DNA of 64,000 bases from Allodiplogaster sudhausi (lineage: Eukaryota; Nematoda; Chromadorea; Rhabditida; Diplogasteridae), in the NCBI GenBank assembly GCA_945643635.1, contig CALZFC010000087.1, positions 573,501 to 637,500 of the forward strand, in the 5' to 3' direction. The notes beneath the pieces are model-generated. The model did no database searches. It saw nothing but the letters and a program-made list of their open reading frames with translations, and was not told the DNA's origin. Positions within the stretch are counted from its first letter, which is position 1, and the number at the start of each line of letters is the position of its first letter. The position numbers and the translations under genes are program-made. Below are positions 46,976-59,093 of the stretch, piece after piece.

Positions 46976-49900
46976 ATGTCTGACGAAGACGAGATTGAGA
47001 GAAAAGTCTTTCCGCAAGTGACGGTGAAGACGGAGCTAACTCATGGTTTGTTTCTGTTATGATAGTCTCAGATTTCATTATAATGGAATTTAGAGTCTTT
47101 GCTTTTAGATGATAGCACTGATGACTACACGAGTTTCCAGAATTTATCAGCGCAAGTCGAGAGGTTCGCTTTCTTTTGTTTCTCGTTATCGAGTAAGGCT
47201 TGGAACACTTCGTTATGAAAAGTTATTGCAGTGGTGCGGCTGGAGAGTCTTACGATGAACAGTCAAGCAAAGCATTTATATCAGGGTCAATCTCTTTTTC
47301 ATTTAATTTATACGTTGTTTTGCGCTGATGTCATATGGACGTTTCTCGTTAAACGTCATATAATATGGAGAAGAATACTGTTCAGGAGTGACTATGCTCC
47401 AGCCGCACCAATAGAAGATGGAGGAGATGAAGAATACAACAACAGAGAAGAGGATGATGAACACCACGACGAACATCATGAAACCTCATTTGGGCAGATC
47501 AAGGGGTTTGGGGATTCCCAGGGAGAGCGGGAGGTGGATGATGGAGAGGAAGAGAATGCGAATGAGTCAGCTGTCGATGGAGAAGAAAGACAGACTGCAG
47601 AGGGAGAACAGCAAGAAGCCGCAGAGGAGTCGCAGGAGGGAGAGGAGGTACGGGCTATGGAGGAACATCCGAGTCACGAGGATGAAGACAACGGAGAGGT
47701 TCCTTCTTTCTTTCTTTTTTGAGTGTTACTGCTTCTTTTTCTGTGTTATCAATTTTCTCGTTCAAGTAATTGTTGCTCAACTATATTGAGAAAGAGGTGA
47801 TTTAGTTCGATTTTGTGATCAGGAAAATGAAAACAATTTTCTAATCCGCGAAAAGTTCGAATAACGAAGCATAAGAAACGCTGGATAACTGTCATTATTG
47901 CAGTTTCAGCATCCGCCTATAATTTAAAAACAATTATCGTAACAATGGACATATTACACGTAGTAAATAGTTAGTATTGAAAATGAAATTAGAGAAGTCA
48001 TCCGTTGAATAACTATTTTCTCTAGCGCTACAATACGCTCTGTAGCGCTACTGTAGCATCCGCCTGTTCTAGCCCGAGAGAGCGTTGCAAAATATGAGGG
48101 TTCTAATATAAACAATAGCCATTTCTCTACCCGTGATATTTAACATGGCTATAATTCTGAAACGATAAGATGAAAATAATTCAAACTTCCTGAATCTATC
48201 TTTTACGCCGAGACGAACTGAACCATGCGAAAAACATAACACGTTAATTATTCGCCGGAGATCTCCTTTAATGGACAAATGGAAGGATAGAGAGAGAGAG
48301 AGAGCTAAAGAGACAGAGACAGAGAGAAATTGAAAGAGAGAGAAAGAGAGAGAGAGAGAGCGAGAAAGAAAGAGAGAGAATGAGAGCGAGAGCTCCGTGA
48401 TGTGTAAAATAACGAAATGGTTAAAAAAAGATAGTAAATTACCATTTCATTCCCTATTTTCTCATGCTCACGAACACTCAAAAAGGCCCTCAGAAATTGA
48501 AGCGTGGGCGGAGACGAAGTCGATCATTCAGTTCCAGCGTTTAAAATGCTAGCCTACAAATTTTTTTGAATTAAAATTTAGTTTGCAACAGTGTTCCTGT
48601 CCAGTTTTAAACATATTGATGAAGGTGTATTGTCCCAGTCTTTCTTGTCTATTTTTATTGTTGTCCTGTACATTGAACTTGGCCGGTAACACGCTAAAGT
48701 CGCATGATTTGAGATTTTATTCGCTAATTGTCAAGTGTAAGACGTCATGAATAGTTAAAATTGGCTTAACAAATAATCAGATCGGTTATAAAGATGTCCA
48801 ACATGGTTTGAACAGAAAAAATGGTAACAATTCGCCGTCACAAACGCACCAGGCCAGGCGCTGCGCTTTTGACCGCTGCGCATTTGACCGCTGCGCTTTT
48901 GACTGCTGCGCTTTTTACCGTTGCGCATTTGTCATACCCCCCATAGAGCACAATCCCATTTCGGAAACTCAAACTGGGAACTGAATACCGGGCCGTGATC
49001 CCGGTGGTCACTGATCGGGTGAAGCCCATAGCGCGCTGCTCGCACGCTGTTGCAAGCTTTTAGCCACTCTTACCCCTTTACCAATGCGCTCGCCGTCTAC
49101 TCTATTTTCATCTGATGCTAATTTTTACTTCTTTTTAAATGTTTTATTCGCCCTCAATTAAATGATTTATCAAAATTATCTTTTTAAAAGTCTGAGTAAA
49201 AATTGGAGGCTAAATTATTATAGCGATACTCTCCATCAATCGTAGCTTAAAGGGCCACTCTTCCTTGGGATTCTGGGTCCCCGATTTTATCCTTACTCGG
49301 GCTTCGGTAATTTAGACTCCTCGTTTCTAGCTGTGGGTCAATGCATAATTTAAGGCAACTCTGAAGAGGAAGAGGGTTCTTCTGTCTTCGGATGATGAAG
49401 ATGGAGACGGAGCAGCAGGAGATGAAGATGCCACGGGAGGAGGAGAGAGAACTAGCGGAGGCCAAGATAACGAGGAAGAGAAGGGCGAGGAGCGAGAAGG
49501 AGAAGTCAGTCCTCTTTGACAATTCCTTTCTTCTGCGCTGCATATATGCAGATTTTCCATGTCTTTTACTTCTGTTTTGTTCTTTAGGTTGGAAATCTCA
49601 TTGCGCATATCTTCGGAGACGAAAGTGATGAGGAGAAGGATGAAGAAGGAGAGAAGGAAGAGGGAGAACGAGAGGGAGGGAGAGCAGAGAGAGATGAGGG
49701 GGAAGAGGAGGAGGAGGAGGACAGACCAGCAAGACCAAGGAGCGTGGATGAAGACGATGACGACCAGTTAGTTCACTCGGCCAAGCAGGCTCAATCAGCA
49801 ATGGGAAGTCTATTGCAGGACGACCGAATGGGACTTCGATCGGATGCTTGCAATGAAGAAAGCAGAGAAGACGAAGAAGAAGCGACGGAGGAGGAAGGAC

Positions 49901-51203
49901 GGAGGAATTGATATCATCAATGACGACGACGGCACCATTACTCTGCTGGTGGAGCAGATGAAGTTGGCTGCGAAGGAAGACCGCCACTCTAACATGGAGA
50001 GGAAGCCAGCACTGCGCAAGCGAGTCATGCTTCCCACTGTACGGGCCCATCTGCTAAGAGCAGACCTCTACGAGGTGCTTCTGGACGGGGGGATGATGTC
50101 GGCCATCTCGGAGTGGCTCGCTCCGCTCCCTGACAAGAGTCTCCCCGCACTGGAGATCCGCTCTGACATCCTGCGCATTCTGCAGTCCTACTCGAGATTG
50201 GACCAGGTAGTTGGATTCTTGGATTGCTGAGTTCCCTTCTTATGCCTTCAGAGCATCCTTAAACAGTCCGGCCTCGGCAAGGCAGTCATGCTCCTTTTCA
50301 AGCATCCTCGAGAGACAAAGGAAAACAAGAAGATGGCATCTAAACTCATTAGCGAATGGGCGAGGCCCATCTTCCAGGTTTGTCGTTTCTTCTTGCTTAC
50401 CTTTCTACTCGTTCATCTCTTAGTCAGCATTTTTTAAGAGCTACAAGGGCTTTTATTACCATTGCCAAGTACATTAATCCTTCCTCCCCACTTCCCCACT
50501 TACGGTCCCAAGTTGCAGCCATTTACTCTGTTCCATGCAATGCTATTATGCTATCATGAGAACATAGAATATTATCTACAAGCCACGTAGATAAATTAAT
50601 CAAATATGACGGATGGTTTCTTTAGTTGGATACTCGTGATGACTTTTCCCGCGAGGATCGATCTCAAAGAGACTTAGAAAACATGCCTCAAGCAAAGAAG
50701 AGGCGGCTCAGGTTTGTCTCGCTTTTCTTCTTGATAGTTTATTTTCGTATCATCCTATTTCTCTTACGAGCTTACGAGATAATTTCTTAATGCGTGCGTC
50801 GTGCCTGAACTTGAGAGTATACAACTAATTTCTTATCAGCATTGGAGAGAAACCATGATTTCCCGAAGTGTTTGACTCTCGTAGTTCTGAAAAGGGAATC
50901 ATTAAGTGACATCCTCTCTTTTCGTGCAGTTCTGACGAGGGGGCGGGGCCATCGAACGCGGGCGACGATGTGCTGACTCCTGGCCAGAAGGGATTCATTG
51001 GACGTGCTCGGGTCCCGAAACCCTCCAACAAAGACTACGTCATCAGGCCAAGATCCTCAGTAGAGGGAACCTTCAAGGAAAGCAAGAGTCGCACCTATTC
51101 CAGACTGGACAAGGCATCCAGGGACTTCAAGGAAAGGACCCGCAAGCTCAAGGTGCAGAGGGCAGTCAATGTCTCGTTAGAGGGACGGCGCATGGACATT
51201 TAG
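46976..51203 (+). CDS. IWS1: Transcription elongation factor IWS1 (Spn1)
   Basis: IWS1/Spn1 binds SPT6 on elongating RNA polymerase II and links transcription with mRNA processing and H3K36 methylation. Exons 46976-47045, 47109-47163, 47386-47698, 49367-49504, 49588-49765, 49819-50206, 50252-50377, 50626-50711 and 50930-51203 join in phase. The N-terminal half is a long Glu/Asp-rich disordered region. The conserved TFIIS N-terminal-like domain follows: [31 protein letters not shown], [20 protein letters not shown] and ISEWARPIF. The conserved tail reads [18 protein letters not shown] and [10 protein letters not shown], ending GRRMDI. Intron 3 (47699-49366) is unusually long; intron 5 is about 53 nt. 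Confidence 0.95.
48288..48395. repeat. GA-rich tract in IWS1 intron 3
   Basis: Irregular (GA)n with CAGA and AAGA interruptions. The purine strand is the sense strand here. Confidence 0.85.
48860..48932. repeat. 15-bp minisatellite in IWS1 intron 3
   Basis: About five copies of a GCTGCGCTTTTGACC-like unit, with TTT/ATT variation. On the minus strand it yields a short repetitive frame (VKSAA repeats) that is very unlikely to be a gene. Confidence 0.85.
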
Positions 51204-52048
51204 CCTCTTCTCTCTCTCTCTCCCTCGTTCTCTCTCTCCCTCGTTCTCTCTCCCCTCTCTCTCTCTCTCTTCTCTCCTCTCTATCTCTCTCTTTCTCTTT
51301 CTCTCTCTCTCTCTCTTACTTTCCCTCTATCTTCTTCTCTTTCAGTAGTCAAACTCATCTGACCCTCTCGTCGTATCCCTCCCTCACTCTCGAGTTGTTT
51401 GCGGGCTCTTTTTGTTCTGGATAGTTTATCTCTCTGCTCTCTATCATTTCCGTGTTGTGCTTGCACAGCCTCATTTATTTGGTTACAGCATCATTCGTTC
51501 TTTTGATCGAAACGCTAAAAATGAAGGTGTTTAAAAAAATGCCGACTGTTCTTTATCTCGATGTTGGCGCATTTTGTGTATTCTCGTAATTGAAGCACAA
51601 TGGCGTCATTTTTATGTCTTGTCTGTCATCTTTTTTTGCTTACTTAATCTTTTTCGGTCTTTAGAGACAGAGTAAAGCAAGATACGGCAAAGTACTCTTC
51701 GTTTACTGATATCAGTTTGTTCATGCCTGCGAGATACCGTTCAAGAAATTCTGACGTGATTCAGAGCATGTGATGGGTTAAAGGAGAGGGGGATGTTGAG
51801 AGAAAACAGAGAGAGCGAGCGAGAAAAGGTGAAAGAGGGAGGATGAGAAGTGGTTGTAAAGGGCATGGAAATGTAAAATAAATGAATGGTGAGAGCAGGA
51901 AACTTGGGAAGAGAGGAGATTGCTATTGATGCGCTTACAGAGAAAGAAAAGTGTAGATGACAAGGGCTGGCAGTGACAGGATTGGCTCGTACCGGAGATG
52001 AAGGCGGCAGGCGGAAGGCTCTTGTGCATCGCCTGAGTCTGCCGCGTC
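51204..52048. other. IWS1 3' region and upstream of the transporter gene
   Basis: It begins with a CT microsatellite (about 51205-51345) right after the IWS1 stop, then AT-rich 3' UTR-like sequence and a GA-rich stretch. I looked for an upstream transporter exon encoding the missing first membrane helix and found none that is convincing. Confidence 0.5.
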
Positions 52049-54631
52049 ATGCCTGCGGGTGCTTCCTCTCCTCTCGTCTCTCCTTCTTCCATTCATCCCG
52101 TCGAAGACAAAACAGACAAGTCACTTCCCATTGAAGAATGCGCTCTTCGACAGGACTTTGGTGTTTATCAGGTGAGTCTGCCATTTGCAAATTCTCTGGT
52201 TCTCATGCATTCATTTGAGATTCTGCTACTCTTCGTGACGCAACTCTCGTATTTTCCTGTAGCCGCGAGTATGCTTTCTACTTCATTTCTGCTCCCGTCG
52301 AAGGTTCTTTATTATAGTCTTCTATAATTGATTGAATGCCATAAATTAACAAATTCTTATCCTTGATGACGTCTTTGCGATTAATTATTTAGGAGTACTG
52401 TAACACGAGAAGACAGAGTGAGAATGGCAGCGATGCTAGCGGCGAGTTCCACTCTCTTCTCTTCGAGTGGGGCTTGGAGTGTTCCTCCAAAGCCAGTACT
52501 ATATCGACCTCCCTCTCCGTCACTCTCATGAGTGGTGCCTTTGTTGGTTCCATCCTTGCTGGTTTCATATCAGATCGATACGGCCGCCGTCCTGTTGTTA
52601 TTGGTATGTTTCTTTTTATGGTGTGAATTGATACTTGAAGATGTGACTGCAGCGAGTGAATTGCCCTTTTCATAGGTTCTCTCCTTATTCTCGGTGCTTG
52701 GAATCTTCTTCTATTAGTAATGAAGAACTTGTCATGGTCATTTTCTCTGCCAGTTTACTTCTTGCTCGGAACATCCACGGGAGGCTACATGGTATGAATT
52801 CAATCTCTTTTTTAAATTTATTTTTCTTCTTTAAATTTTTCTTTGTGTTGCGTATTCATTTCTCTCTCTGACATAAATAGATGAAATAAATGTGACTAAG
52901 ACGACGAATCTGGTGCTGATAGTGGAGATGCTGCGGGGCCGAGCTTCCCACCTCCTGGTAGTGGCACTGAATGGCTGGTCTCTTTCTCTGGCTGCCACTG
53001 GTGGTTTGGCATTCTTCATCTCTCACTTCACAACTTTCCACTCTGTCGTCTCTTTTCTCGCCTGTTCTCTCGCTGTCCTTCTCTTCTTCATTTCTGACGA
53101 GAGTCTTGCCTGGCTCTCCGTCACTCATCGAAAACGGAGATTTTGGAAGGCAGCGGAAAGACTTGCGAAGTTCAACGGCTACAGTTCAGCCAGAGGTTTC
53201 CGTTCTTTAATTTTTCTCAACATTTTTTGTGTATAGTATTGTGGGTTTTTTTTCTGAAACAGCCCAACAAAATGAGATCACTTCATAAAAAAAAAAGCCA
53301 CGAGGACCTTGGAATTTAGTGGCGGCTAGGCTATCTAACAATTAGAAAATGCTCTGCCTTCTCCTTATCTTGTAAACCGCTTTGAAACGTCGATTGCCCA
53401 TCTGGTGAAGTTTTAGAATAACAACATTACTGTCACCAAATGTATATTTTCGTTGTGATTTTATTATATATGATTTTACGTTCATTTATCACTAAATGAA
53501 GAACATTAGCGAAAAACCTTTATCCTTAAATGCATTCCTGATTTTTTTTATTCATAGCCCGCTACTTCTGCCGTATTTTTGGGAGACGTACTGGATTTTT
53601 GTTGCTTTTTTCTACATAGAAATGTGGTATTGGTAATACCTATAACGGCTAGGAAGTGACTGCTCGGTGTTGAGATGTGGCCTTGGTTCGCGCCCTGTCG
53701 CCCCGACTGAATGCAGCTTCTCCCCGAGACGAGCCCCGTTTCCGCCAGGGCTGCTCTGGCCTTCTCGGCTCTCCTCGTCTGCGTCGCTCTCTCTTCGCTC
53801 TCTGCTACATGTTCTGTGTCAACTCCGTCGTCTCCTTTGGATTCTACATCAACGTTGACAAGATTGGTGGAAACAAATACGCCAACATGGCCATCATGGG
53901 AGTTGCAAAGGTCGGTTATTCTTTGTCATCCATTCAGGGTTAACAATAAAAAGACGAGGTTGAAAGTGTATGATTTTGCAGTTTGTGCTGGGTCTGCTGC
54001 CCTTCGTGGTCTCTCGCTGGTTGTCCCGTCGGATCGTGGCCATTCTTTCAGTGGCCACCGCCGCTCTCTCCGCCTGCTCCCTCTATGCTTGGTCACTTTC
54101 TAACATTTACTCAGCAATTTTACATTTCTATAATTTTTGAATATTAAAAAAAATGCTAAGGAAATGAATTTAGGCAATTGTTGGGAAGCGAGATTTCGGT
54201 GCCGACGACTTTGCTGTCACTGACAGTGGTTGCCTCCCTCGATCCCACCTGGAAGGTCCTCCATCTCTACTCCACCCAACTATTTCCCACTCATGTCAGA
54301 TCCACTGCTCGCGGCATTTGCAATGCTGCTGCCAGAGGAGGATCAGTCGTCGCCCCGGCAGTTCGTTTTCTTTTTCGCTGCCCGTTCTCTATATCTATTC
54401 CACTCTCTTTCACTTTCTTTATCTCTTTCTCTATCTCTCACTATCTCAACATCTTTCTCTTTTCCTGGGTATGCCTATTTTGCTTCCGAACATTCCTATC
54501 GTCTATACTAAACTCGCCCTCATTGCCCTCTCTTTCTCTGTCGTTGTCTCTCTCTTTCTAACTCTCTTTCGATTTTTCTCTCTCTCTAACTCTCTTTCGC
54601 TTTCTCTCTCTAAATCTCTTTCGCGTTCTCA

Positions 54632-54679
<48 letters not shown>

Positions 54680-55426
54680 TTCTTTGTCTCTCGCTTTATT
54701 TCTCTCTTTTGCTCTCTCTTTCTTTCACTCTCGTTTTCTTTCTCTCGTTCTCTCTCGCTTTTTTTCTCTCTTTTCGTTTTCTTTCTCTCTCTCTCCCTCT
54801 CTCCGCTGTCTTGTTCCGTGTTAAATTCCTCTTCTGCTAGCGTACCTTATGCTGTCTGAAGAGATCAATGCATCTCTCCTCTCGGATGTCTCACATGAAC
54901 AGGAATGCGTGACGTCAACACGACTGCTCAAGTTGCATAGAGACATCTGCACTTTCTTATCATTCTTCATGTATGCCTTGTCGCCTTTCGCTCTCTCTCT
55001 TGCTCTTTCTTTCTCTCCATCCCTCTCCCTCCCTCCATCCTTCTCTCTCTCTCTCTCTCTTCCTCCTTTTCTCTGTGCCTCTTGCATTCACTTTAATTCC
55101 ATGTATCAAACATTCTCTCAGATATCTCACTCTAGACATTGTTATGCAAAGATGAACAACTTGTCACAACTCAGGTGCTTCTGCTTCGCGAGTTGTCTCT
55201 GGCTGTTCCGTATGGGATCTGTGCAGCCGCTCTCTGCATCCAGCTGGCGATCTTCTTCTTTGCTGTTCCGGATGAAGAAAGGGAAGAAGACGAAAAGGAT
55301 GAGGAAGCAGAAAGCCCCTCCATTGACTCGGATGGAGAAATGGAAATGCAGAGCACTGACCCGACCTCTGACTCTACTGCCAATCTTTATGTCCGCAAGA
55401 CACAACATTATGTAATAATTAAATAG
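52049..55426 (+). CDS. SLC22-like major facilitator transporter
   Basis: A member of the organic ion transporter branch (SLC22-like) of the major facilitator superfamily, a plasma-membrane solute carrier; the substrate is unknown. Exons 52049-52171, 52393-52603, 52676-52791, 52901-53195, 53675-53910, 53982-54091, 54174-54360 and 55175-55426 join in phase. Diagnostic parts: FEWGLECSS before helix 2 (the family's EWDLVC), then GSILAGFISDRYGRRPVVIG (MFS motif between helices 2 and 3), VLIVEMLRGRAS, a central cytoplasmic loop, and YSTQLFPTHVRSTARGICNA (the family's Y.AELYPT.VR). The acidic C-terminus (EEREEDEKDEEAE) is cytoplasmic. Oddly, only about 60 residues precede helix 2 and contain no hydrophobic helix 1, so a 5' exon may be missing from this model or from the gene. 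Confidence 0.82.
54390..54830. repeat. CT-rich tract in the last SLC22-like intron
   Basis: About 440 bp of (CT)n with TTT, CGC and AAC interruptions inside the 814-bp last intron, on the sense strand. Confidence 0.9.
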
Positions 55427-56500
55427 TCTGTCACGGTTAATGACACAAATCTATTGATGATATCAAATGCTAAGGCGTGCTTTGGGTGTATTCCTGAGCT
55501 TGTTGCAATAATTCCTACTGCTTTAACCTGTGAGATTCGAGTGCAATACTGCAACTGTCTTTGACCTTTCACTTTACATCTCTTTTTCTTCAGAGTGCTT
55601 CTTTTCCTCGCTAGTCGCTCTTTATTAGTGGTTCCTTAACCTTTTCACTCACAATCAGATGACGCTTTCTCATTTATATAGTGATATATGTGCTAAGAAA
55701 ATCAGGCATTCCCTATTTTGCCTGGAAGATCTCATCTACTGTTTTGTTCCAATTCTTCAGTTGCTGTTATCAAGAGATAAATATACTAGAATTGTTGAGC
55801 CGGAGTTTTATAATGTTCAAGGGTTAAAAGATGCATGCCCGGAGGGATTTACTTTTAAGCTCTTGGAGCATTTTTATCGCAAGCACGCATGACCAATTTG
55901 TAATGAAGATGCAACGGTTTTTGAAAGAGAGAGAGAAAGAAAGAAAGAGAACAAGAGAGAGAGAGAGAACAAGAGAGAGAGAGAGAAAGAGAACAAAGGG
56001 GAGAGAGGTGCGAGATGAGATTGAGGGTGGCAAGATGTCACCCTTTGCGTAATACATATTGACGCTTTGTATTGTGCTTAGTGAGATGGGCTCGTGACTG
56101 ACGTCAAAACCTGGCACAAGCGACAGTTGATGAGAGAGGTTTGAGACAACTGGCAAGAGTAGACTTGAGATATCACTAGACATTCTATAACTTGTCGCCC
56201 GTTCAAAGAGTGAGAGAGCGAGAGGAAAGGCCTCTGGAATAGATTCCAAGCAGAATAGAAGAGTTTTTAGTGAGAAGCGGAGAGAGCCCGGTGAAAGTGT
56301 TATGGGTGTGCGTAGGAACAATCAATATGTTGGCAAGTGGCAGAGACATAAGTATATATGCGAGTGGAATAAAGGGGCAGCAGTCAGGAATGGAGATGCT
56401 TATTTGGCTAAGATTATGGAAGTAGTGAGAGGAAAGCTGCTGGCAATGAGGACTTGAGCCTCACCCGTAAAGAGTCGAAGTTGGAAGGGAGCGCGCTCTG
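55427..56500. other. Intergenic with GA tract; possible minus-strand 3' exon
   Basis: It contains a GA tract (about 55920-56010) and, on the minus strand, a 165-codon open frame over 55824-56321 of mixed composition (TLSPGSLRFSLKTLLFCLES part). It could be a 3' exon or UTR of the minus-strand candidate gene at 57276-57890, but no splice chain connects them convincingly. Confidence 0.35.
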
Positions 56501-56764
56501 TCGCTACTTCACTGCTTACACGGGTCATCTAAACATTGTTATAGTCACCACACGCTAGAAGGATTCGCTCTCTTTCTCTCTTCTCTCTCCCCCCCTCTCT
56601 CTCGCTCTCTCCCTCACTCTGTCTCCCATTCTCCAACTTCCTCTCCCCGCCTACGGATCTTCGATCGAATGTGCGCAGTGCCTGCTCCCTAGCATTGGCC
56701 GGTCTCAGCTGTGCATGTCGCCTGCCATGCCGTATTTTAAGTTGGGGGAGCAAAACCACCGCTC

Positions 56765-57005
56765 TCTTATCTCTCTCTATCTATCTCTCTCTGTCTCTCT
56801 CTCTCTCTGTCTGTCTGTCTCCCTCTACTCTCTCTCTCTCATCTCTGTCTATCCTTCTCTTCCCCTCTATCTATACTCTTCTCTCTCTCACTCTCCCTCT
56901 CTCCCTCCCTCTCCCTCTCCTTCTCTGCCTCTCTCTCTCTCTCTCATCTCTGTCTATCTTTCTTTTCCCCACTATCAATACTCTTCTCTCTCCTCGCTCT
57001 GCCTC
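56765..57005. repeat. CT-rich microsatellite tract
   Basis: (CT)n with TGTC and TATC interruptions; a similar tract is at about 57300-57440. Both flank the acidic exon of the minus-strand candidate gene and are purine on its sense strand. Confidence 0.85.
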
Positions 57006-57149
57006 TTTCTCCTTCTCGTCTCGATCATGCCTAATCCTAGATACATGACACGCGCATGCATCTGTCACTGAATTTGTCATGAAGCTGGAAAGAGCGCGCA
57101 GAGAAGAGAAGAGAGAGGACTGACTTGAGTGGGAGGAGTGAGTGGCGGC

Positions 57150-57890
57150 TGAGCTGGAGGAGGCGGCTGTCTCCTCGCTTCCCTCTTCCGGTCTTCCTAA
57201 TTGGGAGAATCGATCTGCTAGTTTTGCTCCCGTTGGATCAAGCGCGTCCACATCGATGTCCACTACGGCATTCCTTCTGCCCGTGCTGAGAAGTGTCTCA
57301 TTCTTTCTCTGCCTCGCTCTCTCTCTATGTCTCTCTCTCGCTCTACTCTCTCTCTATCTCTCTACTCTCTCCCTCTCTGTCTCTCTCTCTCTCAATCTCT
57401 CTCTCTCTCTATCTTTCTCTCTCTCTCTTTCTCTGAATTAAGAAGAGCTTCACTGATGCTGTCATGGCTATGCCTACCGGGATGAAGTGGAGAACTGAGA
57501 GAGTACTTGAGTAGACTCAAGTTCACCCATTGAGAGCTCAGTTTCTGCAGCCTGAGAGAGAGCTGCAGCAGCTGTGGACGACGGCGGGTCGCGCGTCTCC
57601 GTTGTGGCTGGCAGAGTGTGGAGACAGGGGGCGGGGCCAGGGCAGTGGAAAAGGGTGGGGAGAGAGCGGGGGTAGAGAGAGGGGCAGGGGAAGAGAGCGA
57701 GGTTAGAGAGAAGGGCAGGGGAAGAGAGCGAGGTTAGAGAGAGGGACATGGGAAGGGAGTGAGGTCAGAGAGAGGGGCAGGGGAAGAGAGCGAGGTTAGA
57801 GGAGAGCCAGGGATCGCCGGCTGTCTCTCAACCGGTTTGCGCATGCAGTAGCAAAACTTGGATGGGCAATTCAAGGGGCGGCGGGGGCAT
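57150..57890 (-). CDS. Candidate minus-strand gene of unknown function (partial)
   Basis: Not recognised. Three exons join in phase with canonical splice sites: 57890-57833 (MPPPPLELPIQVLLLHAQT), 57607-57478 (TTETRDPPSSTAAAALSQAA, then STQVLSQFSTSSR) and from 57276 (RNAVVDIDVDALDPTGAKL, then ADRFSQLGRPEEGSEE and a Ser-rich stretch to about 57150). The intron between exons 1 and 2 consists mostly of a minisatellite of about 31 bp. Low-complexity composition and no known motif mean it may be a disordered protein or a chance chain. Its 3' end was not found. Confidence 0.35.
57650..57805. repeat. ~31-bp G/A-rich minisatellite
   Basis: Four to five units resembling GAGAGCGAGGTTAGAGAGAG followed by GGGCAGGGGAA, with point variants. 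They lie in the first intron of the minus-strand candidate gene. Confidence 0.85.
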
Positions 57891-58181
57891 CTGCAGAAGC
57901 AGAAGACGATCCATAGAGAGGCCGTTGCCATGCCATCTCTATGCTATTTAAGAGGAACGAAAGGAATGAATCCGGGCTGTGCTTTCATGGAAACACTGTT
58001 ATATTCCAATCTGAGTTAGGAATCTCGGATTCAACCTCTGAAGCTATGCTCGGGGGAGGGGGGGGGGTGATATTCAGTTCACTAAACTACTATTGAGACG
58101 GCCAAGCAATGCAAAAGTAAATTATCGGGATTGGTTTCTCACGTGGAAGTTCCTTTCAGCCAGCAACCGTTCGTGGACAGA

Positions 58182-58830
58182 ATGGCACGTGCGACTCTCG
58201 AGGAGATTGTCTTCGATCCGGGCTTCGACACCCTGGCTGAGCAGCCGACGGGAGGCTCTTCTCGGTATGCGGCGTATTTTGATGTCCGCCGTGTCGTATT
58301 CTGTGTCGAGCAGGGGATCTCCATTCAGGACGAAGCAGATGGATTGGACAAGGAATGCAGGCATTTTGCCCTGTGCATGGGTGAGTGTCCGGGGGGGGGG
58401 GCATAAGAATGGCCCTCTTGTTCAGATAGTCGCGTTCTCTCCGTCTGCCGACTCCATCCGTCTCCGCCCTTCATTAAAATTGAAAGAGTCGCAACTGTAA
58501 AGGTAATGATTGCTGGGGAATGAATTGCCCGATGGAGCAAGAGAAGGAGGAAAGTGACAGGGAATGCGAGGACGTGGTCTGGCTTTCCGTCTGATGCTCT
58601 CTGTTCTTCGCGAGTGCCGCTGTGTCTTCCCCACTCTCCTCCCAACTCTCCATGCACAACTCTCTGCTCTCCACTTCTATGAAACTTGCGGGTTCATTGT
58701 TGTTTCTGAAGAATTCCTCGACGAAGTCAACATTCTCCATCGCACCATGATTCATGTCCCTCCTCGTAATTCCATTGGGTATGACTTTATTCTTTTGATA
58801 CATACATTGGTTAGAAAGTATATGAGCTAA
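58182..58830 (+). CDS. GNAT-family N-acyltransferase
   Basis: A predicted acetyl-CoA dependent acyltransferase; the substrate is unknown. Exons 58182-58380, 58426-58502 and 58561-58830 join in phase. Key parts: RRVVFCVEQGIS (the VF..EQ motif of ElaA-type GNATs), DEADGLDKECRHFALCM, VCRLHPSPPFIKIERVATVK (strand before motif A), MRGRGLAFRLMLSVL (the R-x-x-G-x-G/A acetyl-CoA binding loop), then LSALHFYETCGFIVVSEEFL (motif B) and a conserved-looking IPHRTM-like ILHRTMIHV end. The C-terminal 15 residues after NSIG may instead be an intron (GG|GTATGA), so the stop at 58830 is tentative. Intron 1 contains an 11-G run. Confidence 0.8.
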
Positions 58831-59093
58831 TTACATAACAAAAGTATATGCATTTCCGCCAATTTTAATTTTAGTTCGCAACGGATTTGGGAGATATCAC
58901 AAGATGGAGATAACTGCGCTTCCAGCTTCCCTGGCGACTGCCATGACTCTTCTGTGCAGCAGAATATGAAGAATCTTCTTAATTCAATTCAATTATGTTT
59001 ATCTTAATATGTATTTGATATTTAGCTCTGGAAAAGCAAATATAATATGTTATGAATAAGTATTAGCTGTGGCACTGATAGAATCTCTCAGGA

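Noticed and set aside
47418..47789. Second plus-strand frame over the acidic IWS1 exon
   Set aside because: It is the shadow of the Glu/Asp-rich IWS1 frame, which joins in phase with both neighbouring exons.
48838..49029. 63-codon frame with VKSAA repeats as a small gene
   Set aside because: It arises from the 15-bp minisatellite in an IWS1 intron and has no splice or promoter context.
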